Positions 1 through 12,230 of a stretch of DNA of 64,000 nucleotides are shown in pieces. Under the pieces are notes generated by a model. It was given only the letters and a program-made list of their open reading frames with translations, made no database searches and was not told the origin of the DNA. The position numbers and the translations under genes are program-made. Numbering within the stretch: the stretch's first letter is position 1; each line of letters begins with the position of its first letter. Source of the DNA: Marsupella aquatica (taxonomy: Eukaryota; Marchantiophyta); assembly GCA_973895155.1 (NCBI GenBank), contig OZ316894.1, positions 4,774,001 through 4,838,000 of the forward strand. The letters run 5' to 3'.

Positions 1-875
1 TTTGGCTTGCTTCCAGAAGCCAGAGACAGAGAAGAAATGATGGGGAGAAACACCCCTCCAGCTCGTGCTGTTGTGCTCGGCATCGCAGGGGCTATAAGAG
101 CCTCTGCCACAGTCAATCCATAAGACAAACCGAGTGTACTCTTGCCCAACCATTTTACAAAATAAGTAGCAACACGGTCGCCAAGCCCTGTCTTCACAAA
201 TCCTCTTGCGAAGAAGAACGAGATCACAATCAGCCACAGCACCTCGCTAGTGAAAGCGCCGAAGGCTGCGGTAAATGTCAAAGTGTTAGTTAGCACGGTG
301 ACAGTCAGTCCGATGAAGGCCCATGCTCCCACAGGTAGAGGAGCCAACACAAGCCCAGCGATGGTGGACAGAAATATTGCGAAGAGCTGCCACGCCTGGG
401 CAGTAACAGCCCCAGGCTTCGGAACCAAAAATCTCAATATCAGACCCACCGACACTGACAAGATCAACGGGATGGGTTTGGCTCCCTGAAGCTTAGGGGC
501 CTCAATTGGAGGATCCTGGTCATTAAGAGGCACGGCAGCAGATCCAGCAGCAGCTACAGGCCCACTCTGGATTCGGCTAGAGCCAAGACCTACATTTTTG
601 TGTGAGGGGTTCAGTGAAGGGGAGAACGGAAGCTGAAGGGGTTTGGCAGAAAATGATCTCCTGCGAAGAGGCTGTGGAGCAAAACTGCACCGAGACTGTG
701 ACAAGCAAGATGCACTCACTGTGCGTTTGATACGCAGAACGGCGGGGGAAGGAGAGGGGGAGGAGGCATGCCGAACGCCACTTGGAGATCGAGTTAGAGA
801 CATTTGTGAACAGCAAGATGCCGACGATGTTGACGGAAGGGCGACAGCCTGGCTGGCGCCCATGGAGATCGACAT
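1..875 (-). CDS. Plastid dicarboxylate transporter (DiT/OMT family), 5' part
   Basis: This is the N-terminal 291 codons of a 2-oxoglutarate/malate or glutamate/malate translocator of the plastid inner envelope (DASS/CitT family), which links carbon skeleton and ammonia traffic in photorespiration. The frame is open from the ATG at 875-873 to the window edge, and an in-frame stop at 905-903 fixes the start. Residues 1 to about 120 are rich in Ser, Ala, Pro and Arg, as expected of a chloroplast transit peptide. From about residue 127 the protein matches the family closely, with hydrophobic helices and the segments LQGAKPIPLILSVSVGL, PLPVGAWAFIGL, ISFFFARGFVKTGLGDR, LGKSTLGLSYGL and APAMPSTTARAGG. 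No intron is seen in this part and the 3' end lies outside the window. DiT1 and DiT2 cannot be separated from this portion. Confidence 0.95.
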   Translation of the reverse strand, partial: MSISMGASQAVALPSTSSASCCSQMSLTRSPSGVRHASSPSPSPAVLRIKRTVSASCLSQSRCSFAPQPLRRRSFSAKPLQLPFSPSLNPSHKNVGLGSSRIQSGPVAAAGSAAVPLNDQDPPIEAPKLQGAKPIPLILSVSVGLILRFLVPKPGAVTAQAWQLFAIFLSTIAGLVLAPLPVGAWAFIGLTVTVLTNTLTFTAAFGAFTSEVLWLIVISFFFARGFVKTGLGDRVATYFVKWLGKSTLGLSYGLTVAEALIAPAMPSTTARAGGVFLPIISSLSLASGSKP

Positions 876-2837
876 CTTCCGCACTTCGTCCTCAGGACTT
901 CCTCACTGAATTGCCAACACGAAGACGCCTCTCTGCACCAACGACGAACTTGTTAGAATACCGATCAAATTCGCCCTACGAGCTGGTCAACGATTTCACT
1001 TGAATTGGCATCAATTCCAGGTGGAACGTACAGAGAAAACAGGTAAGAAATTTCTCTCAAAATCACCGAAACTTTCACAAACGAGATCTATTTCTAGCAG
1101 AATTGTCATCTACTCCTGTTGGTGAAGCTCGAAAATCATTGATGCCCGTGATCACAAAAATCATCCATAAGTTCGGCACATTACTCGCGGGTGGTGCGAA
1201 ATTATGGACGAAGTGCAGAAAACGTTGCTATCAGTAGCAACAGTCAGTTGCTTGCACTGCTTTTCGCACAGATGGAGAGCTTCCTGGTTTAGCAGTCAGC
1301 CAGAATACCCTTTCTCAAGAAGAACCATGGAAGAAAGTCATTTGGATTGAGAACCCTCCCTCGCTCTCCATTGTATAAAACCATGGCGGGGATTCCAACC
1401 CACAGACTGAAACAGACAACGAGCGAATTGCCGCAACGGAACTAAGTCAATGGGAAATCACAATCGTGTCATATGGCAGACATGATCACAGTTGAGGGCG
1501 AGAGCCCATTCGCAGAGAAGCGTCCCGGACTGACATGCCATTGCGCCTCTGCAAGTTCATTCCATGGCCAGGCTGACGTCCCGCCGATTCACAACTAAAA
1601 GCTCTGAACACAGCACGCTGCTCGATTTTATTTCTCCGAAATCATTCGGCAAAAGCTACAGCAACCGCTACAGACCTTCGATTTGGACGAAGCCAGCTCC
1701 AATCCCCGGGAACATAGAGATTGACACACGAGGCGCGAAAGCGGAAATAAATTCACATTGTTCTGCGCCACTAGATGAACCCTAGCTACAACTCCAACGT
1801 GCACAAGCAAGAACAAGAAACGAGACGTTCGTCTAGAGGAAATGGCAACGAATTTCACAGCGCAATGCTGTCGGATCACATCATTCTCGAAGCAGAGCGG
1901 GACACCCAGAGACACAGGAAAGGCAGAACTTCTGAGGCATTGAAACTCAGCACCGATCCATCCCTATATCAGGAACCCACAAAACAACAATCTGCCAGGA
2001 AACAAGGAACAAAACAGAATCTGCATTGATTGATTGAATTGAGCGAACATAGTACTTGTACCCTGCTGAATGCCAGCTTGAGAGTGGAACACCTGGAACT
2101 CTCGCGGCAGCTCAATGAATGCAGCAGGCAAGGCCGAACTTAGTCTCGTGGCAGCTCAATGAATGCAGCAGGCAAGGCCGAACTTACTGCTGTACTGGTA
2201 CTGTCCTCACTACAGTAATCGGATATTAATATGTGATTGATCGGCAGCAAGCAGAGCTGCGATCACCAGAAGTGTGTATGAAGGACAAGAAAACTGTGAA
2301 GTGGACGGAGAGGTCCATTCAATTTGGGAATCCGCTCTCTCCCTCACATTCGCTTCTCTCTCTGTTCCCCCCTCATGGGTCCCACCCGTATTCCCGCGGG
2401 ATTCCCGTCCACCAATGCCCATTTTCTGGGGTTTGGTTTTTCCCCTGGAATCAGTGAGCCGGACCGAGTTTGGACTTTTGGACCCTCACTTGCCTGCACG
2501 AGCTGGGTACCATTTGGGCAGGCTGTATCTGTAATGAATGGCCCGGATTGATCCTTGAGCCTGATCGAACTTGTTAACAAGAGTTTGTGCCAACAGAGGG
2601 ACATTATTATTGACAGGTTGTTACTATAAACTTCTAACAAATCTCAGGTCACTTGTGTCTTGAGGGACGTTGGCTGCTGCAGTTTTGGGCTGGGCGGTGG
2701 CTGCTCGAGCATTGCTGGAGAAAACACACTAGCACCGCAAGCAAGCAGCTGGATGGGCTGATGAAACGCTGTTCGTAAGCTACGTGCTGTCGATTCTGGC
2801 TGAGCAGAAGTGAAGGAGGAAGGGCACCGTGGCAGTC
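876..2837. other. Intergenic region between divergent genes
   Basis: This stretch separates the divergent dicarboxylate transporter and tRNA methyltransferase genes and presumably holds both promoters and 5' untranslated regions. A TATA-like tataaaa occurs on the plus strand near 1373, but it is far from either start codon. The short ORFs here show no recognisable domain. The only clear structure is the 44-bp duplication at 2106-2193. Confidence 0.5.
2106..2193. repeat. 44-bp tandem duplication
   Basis: Two nearly identical copies begin at 2106 and 2150, each starting ggcagctcaatgaatgcagc and running through ggcaaggccgaactta. They lie upstream of the methyltransferase gene. No function is evident. 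Confidence 0.9.
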
Positions 2838-5799
2838 ATGTTCTCTCCAAAGCTCATTGTTTCATCCATCCATTCTTCCTCTGTGGCATCGCTGCAACCG
2901 ACTTCGTGGGCATCACAATCGTCACTGCGAACGAGGGGATTCATATGCAACCCTTTCCTCGGAGCCTCCTGGAACTCTGTTTCAAGGGAAAGGAGGCAGC
3001 CAAGGAGGCATTTGGTACTGCGTGATGATGATGAGGCTGTGTTGAACCATTCGCGGAAATCTCTTCGCGCCGTCGCCACAGGTGACTCTCAGCCTCCTTC
3101 TTCCCCCCCTCCCTTTCTTTCTCTTGGTTTCTAGCTTGCGCCCAAAATGCTCTTGCCAATTTTTAACGAGCTCAGAGGAACAGTGAAGCGAAGCTCCACA
3201 CTCTCTCCATTGTTGGTCACCAGAGGAAATCAAGAGGAAATCGAGAATGTCATTTACATAGAGTGGCCAGAATTATAGAAAAGATGGAATGTTCCTGAGT
3301 TCTGCTCAAGTGGAGGAAGGATGTCCTTAAACCCCTGACCCGACTTTTCATCAAATTTTATAGTTGTGGTTTGATGGCAAATGCCTCCCCGGACTTACGA
3401 TCGCCTCGGAATGTCACAAGTTTTACGATTTAGGACATGGTTGTTGGCAAAATAGAATTTCCCTTCTCTCCAGAAGTTATCCACAGTGACACTGTGGATT
3501 TAATCCGAAGAATGTGCATTAGTCATGTACCAGAATCATAGTGCGGATTTGCTAAATGCTTGCTGTTCTAATAGAGGGAAATCATACTCCAGCACACTCA
3601 TAGCATCCGTCTTTATCAGTAAGACAAGATCTAATATGCGATAAAATGTGCTCGCAGCTACTACCAGCTACTACCCGTTTGTTCCTATGTTAAGGCCTCG
3701 AGGCAACAGTTGGCAGAATATTTTTCTGCTTAGTTAAGGTCCCTTCTAGGTGAGACTACCGCAGTCATTGAAGATCATACTTCTGAGGAGTTACAATTAA
3801 ACTTCGTTAATATTTATGCGAAATTGAATTCAAATTGATGAGTGTAGCTTTGAAAATTGTTGTGCATGATTCAGCCTCAGAAAACGGCAATAAGGCTTGG
3901 ACCGGGGAGGTTGGGGAAGTTGCTAAGGCCGTGCAACGAAAGACAGACCTCCAAGTCGTGTTAGTTTCGCCACAGGTTATCTATAATACATATATTTGGT
4001 CTTTGGATAAATTGGAAGGATTATAGGATATGAAAATGTTTATTTCTGAAGGTTCACTTCTACCGTTCTCCAAAACTATTTTGTAGGATGAGCTATCAAA
4101 AGTTGACTTCAAGGCAGACTTATTTCATGGCATGTATCACCAATGTCGAGTCCTGCAGACTATATGGTGACTAAACGGCAATTCGTTTCTTGGGCAGATA
4201 CCGGGAAACACAGGATGTATTGCTAGAAGTTGTGCTGCTGCAGCAGTTGGCTTGCACCTCGTTGAGGTAGTGTTTGACGGCCTTATTACCGTAGATGGTG
4301 ATTCTTTCAGTACCTGCTTACCTTTCTGTCTGTGTGCTTTTCTGCTTTTACTTTCCAAGAAGCGGCAGTGTCTGCAATAGCTGTTAAGATTTGTTACTCT
4401 AAGACAGTCTCTAAACAAAGACTTTGCAAGTAACATAGACCATGCCAATGAAGTGGTTGTCGATTGGTGATTGACTCATTGTTTCAGAAGTTTACCAAGT
4501 TCAATGAAAGTTTGGTTGTAGCATGAAGCATTCTCATGGTTATCCGATGGCAGCCAATATACTACCTTGGGAATAATTTGTGCTTTATAATTGTCTTGCA
4601 GCCGTTGGGGTTTGAGATAAACAGTGCAAAGTTGAAGCGCGCTGGCCTTGATTACTGGCCGTATCCTGTCACTATACTTTGTCCTTGTCCTTGTTTTTGT
4701 TTTCTCATTTCTAGGTTCCAAATTCAATCCTATCTACCTCTACTATCTTAAATCAACAATACAACCTTTCCGTACCAGATCTAGAGGTGGACGACACCAT
4801 CTACACCGATAATTCTTACTCTTCAATTTTGTAGTGGGCCCACCTTGTTCTTCATGTTCGAACTGGAATGCTGGAACTCGGTGATACATGTTACCACTTC
4901 ATATGGCAGAAACTGGTTCTGCTGTTTCGATACAACATTTCTAGGCATGGGCAATTCCTCCTTAGCATAGATTCAACGCATGCCAAAGTGAAATTCCCGC
5001 GTTGAAATTGAGTCCAGTTTTATGTATACAAACTGGCCTTCGGTAACAAGACGTCAGCCTAGAAATAACCATCTTTCCTTCAATTTTGGAAAATGTAAAC
5101 TACAATATCTACTATGTTTTTCCTGTTAACTGTACATGTTGCAGATATGTTGTCGTAAAAGTGCATAAATCCTGGGCTGAGTTCTCAAAATACTTTCAGG
5201 AGCAGGTCATCTCCCTGCCCTGTCTGACAGTAGAAGATTCCTTGTTTACTTCATCCAATTGTGTTGGCACGGTCGTTTGTTGGCTTGTCGTGGGTCCTCT
5301 TGGAATAGATCTGACTTCAGTTTCGTTCAGACTCGTAATAAAACGTTGCTTAACCATCGTGTTCAATATTTTGCAGGAGGGGGACAAACGACTCTTAGGG
5401 TTTACCAAGACAGGAAATGTATCTCATACGGTCTGGTTTCTTCTCCTTCCCTCTCCCTCCGCGTAATCTTCTGACAAATCTGTGATGAGAGAGGGTTTGA
5501 CTGTTGTGCATGGCCTGATCTTGCAGGCAGTGAAGTACAGGAAAGGGGATTGGCTTCTTTTTGGCTCTGAAACTGAGGGCCTTCCAGATGCTGCTATTGA
5601 GGAGTGCGTGGGTGATAAACATGGAGGTGGTCTAGTGCGTATCCCTATAGACGAAACTTACGTTCGCTGTCTAAATCTTTCAGTAGCTGCTGGCATTGGC
5701 ATATATGAAGCTCTTCGACAGCTGGGTTGCACAGACAGCATGATGCAAAGACCTGTCAAAGATTTGGTCCCCATGGAAAGGGAAGATATATTCTGTTAA
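2838..5799 (+). CDS. TrmL-type SPOUT tRNA 2'-O-methyltransferase, organelle-targeted
   Basis: Exons are 2838-3081, 3848-3975, 4198-4266, 4602-4660, 5145-5205, 5377-5430 and 5527-5799, all with GT-AG introns and continuous phase, giving 295 residues. The family (bacterial TrmL, tRNA (cytidine34/uridine34)-2'-O-methyltransferase) methylates the wobble ribose using S-adenosylmethionine through a trefoil-knot SPOUT fold. The three SPOUT motifs are visible: IPGNTGCIAR at residues 125-134, LLFGSETEGLP at 215-225, and RIPIDETYVRCLNLSVAAG at about 243-261. PLGFEINSAKLKRAGLDYW matches the region between motifs 1 and 2. Exon 1 adds about 80 residues rich in Ser, Arg and hydrophobics, which suggests chloroplast or mitochondrial import. 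I chose the ATG at 2838 because the frame extends upstream only through a GTG. The second exon contains an in-frame ATG that could give a shorter cytosolic form, but it lies in the intron acceptor. Confidence 0.92.
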
Positions 5800-7496
5800 G
5801 GCTAAGTTTGGCCGAGTTCATAAACCTGATTCTTAGAAAGGATTGATTCTGAATTCAAGAAAGTCACTGAGCAAAACATAGAAAGAAGCTTGATGGTTGA
5901 AGTGCGCTCTGGTTTAACAACAAATCATTCGGTTCTTTCGTATCTTTGCCACTTTTCTGTTAATTGTATGATGGATTGCACTTGGGGACGGTCTCTCCAA
6001 CCATCCCCCACCACCCTTCGCTTCCCAAAGTCGGAAGCTGATGACCCATGGGGCTCAAGTTGAATATGGGCTGTGATGTATCGTCAATTTCAAGTCAGCC
6101 AAAGGGCTGGTGAATCTTTCTAGTTGGAACTTGTGATGCTTCAGTGGACGAATGTTACTCTGTTCACCAGAATAGCTCGAGATACTCATCAAATGAGCAC
6201 TGTTGATAAAGACATACCTTAGACATCCAATGAAGACTCGTTGACAAGTGGAAGGCATTGATATTCGCTACATGGCGACCTCCATAAAGTGCAAGGGCTC
6301 GGTTACAGCCAGCTTCTTGCACTCATCAAACATCGCAAGTTTCCAGACAGTGCAATTCTGGTATGTATAACGTTTTCCACACGCTTGCATCAAATGGTTG
6401 CACTGACTGGTACTTGAAATTTCAAGGCAACACTGCTCTAACGAAGATTCATGAGCTTTAGCACTTCTCGAGGTCTCGAATATATTATAACTTAAGCCAA
6501 ACAATGTTCCTATGCTATATTCTATGTCTGGGTCCTGCCCATAGACTGGGGACTATCAGGTTCGCTTAATAAATGTATATTCAAATTTCAGTCTCTGACA
6601 AAATCTAAAGGGTTTAGGTACTGTGTGAAACTTGAATGCAAAGCTCTGATGGATTGAGGGGTTTGATTCGCCCGGCCCATCCCCATGGACTGTGCAAGTC
6701 GTCAGCAAGTTTACACCAAAGAAAAAGGAATGGACTGTGTTTTGGATGGAATTTTGGGATAGATGCTTCACTTTTCCTTGGAAATAGATGCTTCACTTTT
6801 GGGATAGATGTTTCACTTTTGTGAAGAACACCCCAAATAGTTTTTCCTTGCACCATGACCAACCGTCCTGGACCATGATCAACCGTCAATGCTGGTTGGT
6901 ACACTCGTCTATATATTTGGATAACTTTTGAATATATGTTTAAACTCAAACTTTTCCAGCATGTTCTCCAATGTCCAATCTATGACCCAACAAAGTTTGA
7001 GACTTTTGGGGATCATTAGCTCCATTTCTGATGAACACTATGAGTAAGAGGAGCAATTTCAGAAGCTCAGTAGTTTGTGATGGATGCTAGGAGGAACCAG
7101 CAATCTCACAAACGAGAGGCAAAAAAGTCTCAGTCCCGTTCTACTAACACCGCCCCATGCTACATATGACCAGGTAGAGTGACTGAACAGGGTGCAAACA
7201 GTGACTTCCCCATCAATAGGTCACATTTCAGTCAAAATTGTAAAAGGTGCTACACAAGTCCTTTTAGATGTCCTAAACCAGTCTGTTAGAGGTTTGAAAA
7301 TCCATCCAGGCTTTACACTAGTGAAACTAGGTCAAATTTTATAATGCATATTTCAGGAGTATTGTATAGGGTATATTGTACATTGCAGTGGGAAAATGCT
7401 CATTCATTGATTTTAAAGTTAAAAAAAAGTGACATTTGTAGAACTCGTTTATAGTATAAGGCTCTATAACTTCGTTGGGTGTCTCCTTTTTCCTCA
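5800..7496. other. Intergenic, no gene seen
   Basis: This is the 3' flank of the tRNA methyltransferase gene. Short direct repeats of a motif like atagatgcttcacttttggg occur three times near 6758-6820. ORFs here are short and unrecognised. Confidence 0.5.
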
Positions 7497-7560
7497 TGCC
7501 CCCCTTTATTGGGTCTTTCGCCATTGGGATCCTGTCGCCTTGTTAGGCCTGTTTATTCTT
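7497..7560 (+). mobile_element. LINE-like 3' tail fragment
   Basis: A stretch with gcccccctttattgggtctt, then gggatcctgtcgccttg and ttaggcc resembles a non-LTR retrotransposon 3' untranslated tail. It is related to sequences at 25639-25699 (plus) and about 51715-51790 (minus). No coding part is preserved next to it. Confidence 0.4.
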
Positions 7561-7741
7561 TGGCTTTGGGCATGCACTAGCGTGGGGGTCCCTAGCGTAA
7601 TCCAATGTACCAAACCTATATTGGATGTCTGGCACTGCCCCTAGTCCAATTTGTTCCCACAAGCTACATTTGATGTCTTGGCAAAGTGCCAGTCGAATAT
7701 TTGCATTCTCCTGGTATGGGACCATGTGAAGCCATGCGCTG

Positions 7742-7858
7742 GGCATGTAGGCTCCATGGGTTTCTGTGACCCTCCCTTGTGGGCCCATGTGGTGCCATGT
7801 GATTGGCATGTGGGTTTTGTGGGCTTCATGGGTTTCTGTGACCCCTCCCTTGTAGGAT
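7742..7858. repeat. Imperfect tandem duplication of about 63 bp
   Basis: Two copies start at 7742 and 7805. Both contain catgggtttctgtgacc followed by ctcccttgt. It lies just downstream of the LINE-like tail. Confidence 0.7.
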
Positions 7859-9400
7859 TCTTGTAGGGCATTGACTTCCGTGATCTTTAGAGGGGGCTGT
7901 CCTGTAGTTATTTCAATATAGCATACTCATCCTGGAACATGAGTAGTTATTTTTAATACTGGGAATCCCCAACTAAAACTTAAACGAAGGCTCCCAAAAC
8001 ATGTGTAACAAAGAACTTAGGGCGGCCTTACAAGGCTTGGAGCCATTGTCTCTTTCTCTTCTCTGTGAAGATTAAATTTGGGTAATATAATGACTGGAAA
8101 TGGCTGTAGTTTGCTTTACAAGCACTCTAGGGCCCACTCTAGGGCCCACTCTAGGGCCCAATCTATAGATCTTAGATTGCAACCAACGGGCCCAAGAAAA
8201 TGGTGACATGGAGTCATTATTTTGTCTAGAATCTTGGACCATCTGAATAGTTTTGGACCACCTGAATAGTTCCAAACTTAGGTTCATTCATCAAGTGACT
8301 GATAAATGAAGAAAAAGAATTGGGAGTGAAGATTGAACTTAAAAATAAGGAAAGGACTTAGAGTTGTAAGGTACTACAAACATGGATGGTATAGTCTACC
8401 ATGGATAAGTGCAGGTGTATAACTGATTCCATGGGTAACTGCAGGGTGGTCATGTAGTCCCTCAATAATAAGGAAAATTCCTTTGTAAATGCACAAATTA
8501 GTTCGTGGACCCTTGACTAGTGCCGATTAGTTCACAGCTTAGAAGAAATCTTGTTTGAACATTGTGACCTCCAATGCTCTCTAATTGGACAGCCCAGAAA
8601 AGTGATTCCATCACAAATTCCACCCATCCACGCAACAGCAGCAGCTCACTTGGATTCCAATGCATAGCCTACATCAGGACTGATCCTATGTTACCTCTGT
8701 CTCCTCTCCTTTTCTCCACAAGCTGCCTCGATACACTAATGACACGAGATTGACCACTGACCAGACCACGAGGTTGGTTGAATTTTACTTGATCGAGCTC
8801 TGCAATCAATAAATCACCTCTCTCTCAAATAGAATTATATTATGTGTTACGGCATGGTGCCCTAAATTTTACCCAGAACTTGACACAAACACGAAAGAAG
8901 GAGTTATTTTAATTTGGAAACAAATCTGTTCTTGTTTGTGACTGGTTGTACTGATGTGGCACAACCTCATGACAAGGAATTTGCAAGGGACCTCTCATGG
9001 GGGTCCGTAAATAATGCACCATCCGTAGTGCAAGTTGCCCGTCACTAAAAGACAAATACATAAGGGCATTTTCCCTTTATAAGAATATAGATGCATTAAT
9101 AAATTATTGCAACACATATGCAGAAGCATTTGTTGATAAGTGCAGTAGACAACTACACATTATAGTTTCATGTACTTATCCAGTTGAATCATGCATTGCG
9201 AGGATTTGAGGCAGAAGTGGATGCATATGACCTGACAAGACATTTGTGGAAGTGCATAAGTGATTTCATATGTAGTTATTGGAAAGTGCAATGGACACAT
9301 ATGGAGAAGTGCAACATACACTTATGATGAAGTGCATGATATGGATAACTGCAGGCTTGGGGTGTTTGCTTGGGAGCCTGCACTTAGACATGTAGACTTC
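7859..9400. other. Intergenic, no gene seen
   Basis: AT-rich sequence without a supported gene. A 12-bp unit, cactctagggcc, is repeated three times at 8123-8158. The motif aagtgca recurs several times between about 8400 and 9350. Confidence 0.5.
8123..8158. repeat. 12-bp tandem repeat, three copies
   Basis: The unit cactctagggcc is repeated exactly three times. Confidence 0.95.
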
Positions 9401-9419
9401 CACAGGGTAGACTATACTA

Positions 9420-9690
9420 TCAAGTAGGGACCATTATGATCGCAGCCTATTGAGGTATGGAGACCTGTAGAGAGAGATTCCTTACATAGAGGGTCCTTTA
9501 CATAGGGGTACCTGGATAGACAGAATCCTTACATAGGGGAACTTACGGGGAGGGACCTTTATAAAGGTTGACCTGTATCGAGGGATTCCTTATAGGGGAC
9601 ATTTATGTAGGGGGATCTGTATTGACGGGTGCCTTATTGTATACGAGGGCCTCATAGAGGAGGGACCTTTATATAGGGGGTCCTCGTAGA
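9420..9690. repeat. Degenerate short tandem repeats
   Basis: Diverged units of about 25-35 bases recur here, containing phrases such as gagggacctttata, agggattcctta and taggggacattta. The array is too degenerate to give an exact period. Confidence 0.6.
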
Positions 9691-9699
9691 GAGGGCTGA

Positions 9700-10309
9700 C
9701 CAGGTTTTTACTTTGCCAAAGTCCACCTCCATCTGAATCATTTGGCACTCTTTCTAGGTCTCACTATAGCCAGTGTCTATCCACACTCCAGGGTCCATAA
9801 GTCACAATCTGACTGCTCGCCTTAAAATACAGGGAGATCTAAGGGTCAGGAATTAATTTAGTAAAGTTTGACATAAGCAATGTTCCTTAACATCTCCGAG
9901 CTAACACTAGGTACCATTGGCCACTCAGACAAATTTAAAGGTAGGTAGACTACAATATGGCGGGACTCAGTAGGGACAATCATGTTAGTGCACAAAAAGT
10001 TAACATTTTTATTCCTTCCAATTGATCGAGCACAATGAACAATCTTCTCTAGATTTCATTTTCTTTACTTTCTCATGCAAGCTGTCAACATTGATAGATG
10101 ATCAGTCTAGATTTCATTTTCTTTAATTTATGAATGATTTCTGTCAACCTTGATAAATCATTGCTTTCACATCAAATTGCTTCAAGATATTCCTAGAACA
10201 TGCATTATAATATTTTAAATAATCTCTCTAGAATTCAATTTTTTCATTATCAATGATTTATGTCTACATTTATAAACGTTAAAAACATTCCTGGAACATG
10301 CGTTATAAG
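9700..10309. other. AT-rich, no gene seen
   Basis: Contains several diverged copies of a motif with ctagatttcattttcttta followed by gtcaac and ttgata, continuous in character with the repeat at 10310-10470. No coding potential is recognised. Confidence 0.5.
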
Positions 10310-10470
10310 TTTTTTTCAAATATCCATTCAGATGTAACTTTTTTTCTATGTAAATAATTTCTGTCAACTTTGAGAAATCAATGCTTAGAATCTTGTTAGA
10401 ACGTGCATCATATCATACACATTTTTAAAATGTTTCACAGACTACCTAAAACTTGTCGTGCATCATATGA
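10310..10470 (+). repeat. Dispersed direct repeat, left copy
   Basis: About 150 bp shared in the same orientation, at roughly 80 percent by eye, with 12570-12740. Shared blocks include gaacgtgcatcat, gtttcacagactacc and aatcaatgctt. A third partial copy lies near 12785-12880. Confidence 0.75.
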
Positions 10471-10710
10471 GAAATGATGCTCTCATGAATCACAAGGTTG
10501 GTCTCTGAAAACCCTCAAGGATCACATTTTCCAAAATTTAAGTATAATTTAATATACTTGATATTCATAAATTCAAGTTTTTTCCAGCTTTGAGTATGTG
10601 CTACAAAAGTAGATAAGCTACACTTCTATCAAACTGACCCGTGAAATTTTGGCAATTTTGATTGAGGTATTTATAATGAACTAGCTCAATACCTGTGCGT
10701 TGCACAAAAG

Positions 10711-11270
10711 AAGTCGTGTCGGCCAAGATGTCATTGAGAAAAAATGATGTAGTGTCAGCCAAGAGGTCGTGGAGAAAAAAGATGTAGTGTTGCCTAGGAG
10801 TTCGTGGAGAGAAAAGATGTCGTGTTGCCCAAGAGGTTGTGGAGAGAAAAGATGTCGTGTTGCCCAAGAGGTCGCTGAGAGAAACGATGTCATGTCGCCC
10901 AAGAGGTCGTTGAAAGAAAATATATAGTGTCAACCAAGAGGTCGTGGAGAAAAAAGATGTCTTGTCGCCCAAGAGGTCATTGAGAAAAAAAGATATCGTG
11001 TCGGCCAAAAAGACGTTGAGAAAAAAAGATGTCTTGTTGGCCAAGAAATCATTGAGCAAAAAAATGTCATGTTGGCCAAGAAGTCGTTGAGAAAAAAGAC
11101 GTTGTGTCGGCCAAGATGTCATTGAGAAAAATTGATCATGTTGGCGAAGATGTTGTTGAGAAAAAAACGTCATGTCGGCCAAGACATAGTTCACGGAAAA
11201 TACCCGTGCGTTGCACAAAAGATGTTGTTGAGAAATAAGATGTCGTGTTGCCCAAGATGTTGTTAAGTGG
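10711..11270. repeat. 35-bp minisatellite, about 16 copies
   Basis: The unit resembles gtcgtgttgcccaagaggtt followed by gtggagagaaaagat. It is repeated about sixteen times with substitutions and decays further to about 11450. The unit lacks stop codons on the minus strand, which produces long spurious open frames there. No gene is called. Confidence 0.9.
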
Positions 11271-12059
11271 CAGATGTCACAAAGTAAAAAGATGTCTTAA
11301 AAAAATAGTTTTCCCAAACATGCCATTGTGTGAAAGATGTTATTAAGAAAAATGTGTCATTTTGCCAAAGATATCGTGAAGTAAAAGATGTTAAAAGAAA
11401 AATGGTGTTGTTTCACCCAAGCTATCGTTGTGTGAAAGATGTTATGAAATAAAAAATCAAGGAAACTAAAAAGGAGTGAGTCTTTTTATTTGTTTTATTT
11501 TTTTACCCAAAATGCCCATGCATTTGAATGGCGACCACTATAAATTGGAGCAACGTTATATTATTGGTTTCAGGTTTAGTGTTTTAGGGTTTAGCTAAGA
11601 TGACCATTCTCTCGATATCCTTTCAATCCTCGTGCGTTGCATAATAGATGTTGTTTGGTTAAAGATGTTGTTGAGAATAGATCGTACGTGGTGCAAAAGA
11701 TAATCGTTGAATAAAAATAATAATTGTTAAAATACATTATTACACAAAAACTTTTGTTGAGTGAAAGATATCATTATGCAAAATAGAAAATGGGGTCTAT
11801 GCAAGATAACTAAAAATTAACTAATTTCCAAAGAGTTAAATCTATTTTTTAAGAGCAAAAGCCAAAATAATATAATGTCAACCTAGTCTCTTCCCCTTAG
11901 TGCTCGCTCCCTACCAAAACCATTATCTCAAGTAAATCTTTTCACTTTCATGCCCCATGCCAAATGTACTCTAAATTAATAGACCATAAAATAATATACA
12001 GACACTTTAATGCTCCATGCCAAAATAATTATATGCAAGTTACAAAATAATTACAGTGA

Positions 12060-12230
12060 CACTTGCAAGTACTTTATGACATATTATAATATTATATTTA
12101 CCTTGTACTATAACTTACATACCTACCTTGTACTATAATTTACCTTGTACTATAACTTACATACTTACCTTTTACTATAATTTACCTTGTATTATAACTT
12201 ACATACCTACCTTGTACTATAACTTACGGC
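12060..12230. repeat. AT-rich tandem repeat (accttgtactataactta units)
   Basis: Repeated units of accttgtactataacttac alternate with accttgtactataattt, giving a compound period of roughly 40-57 bases. Confidence 0.85.

Noticed and set aside
10601-11218. 205-codon minus-strand ORF as a gene
   Set aside because: It is a translation of the 35-bp minisatellite, and the repeated peptide is explained entirely by the DNA repeat.
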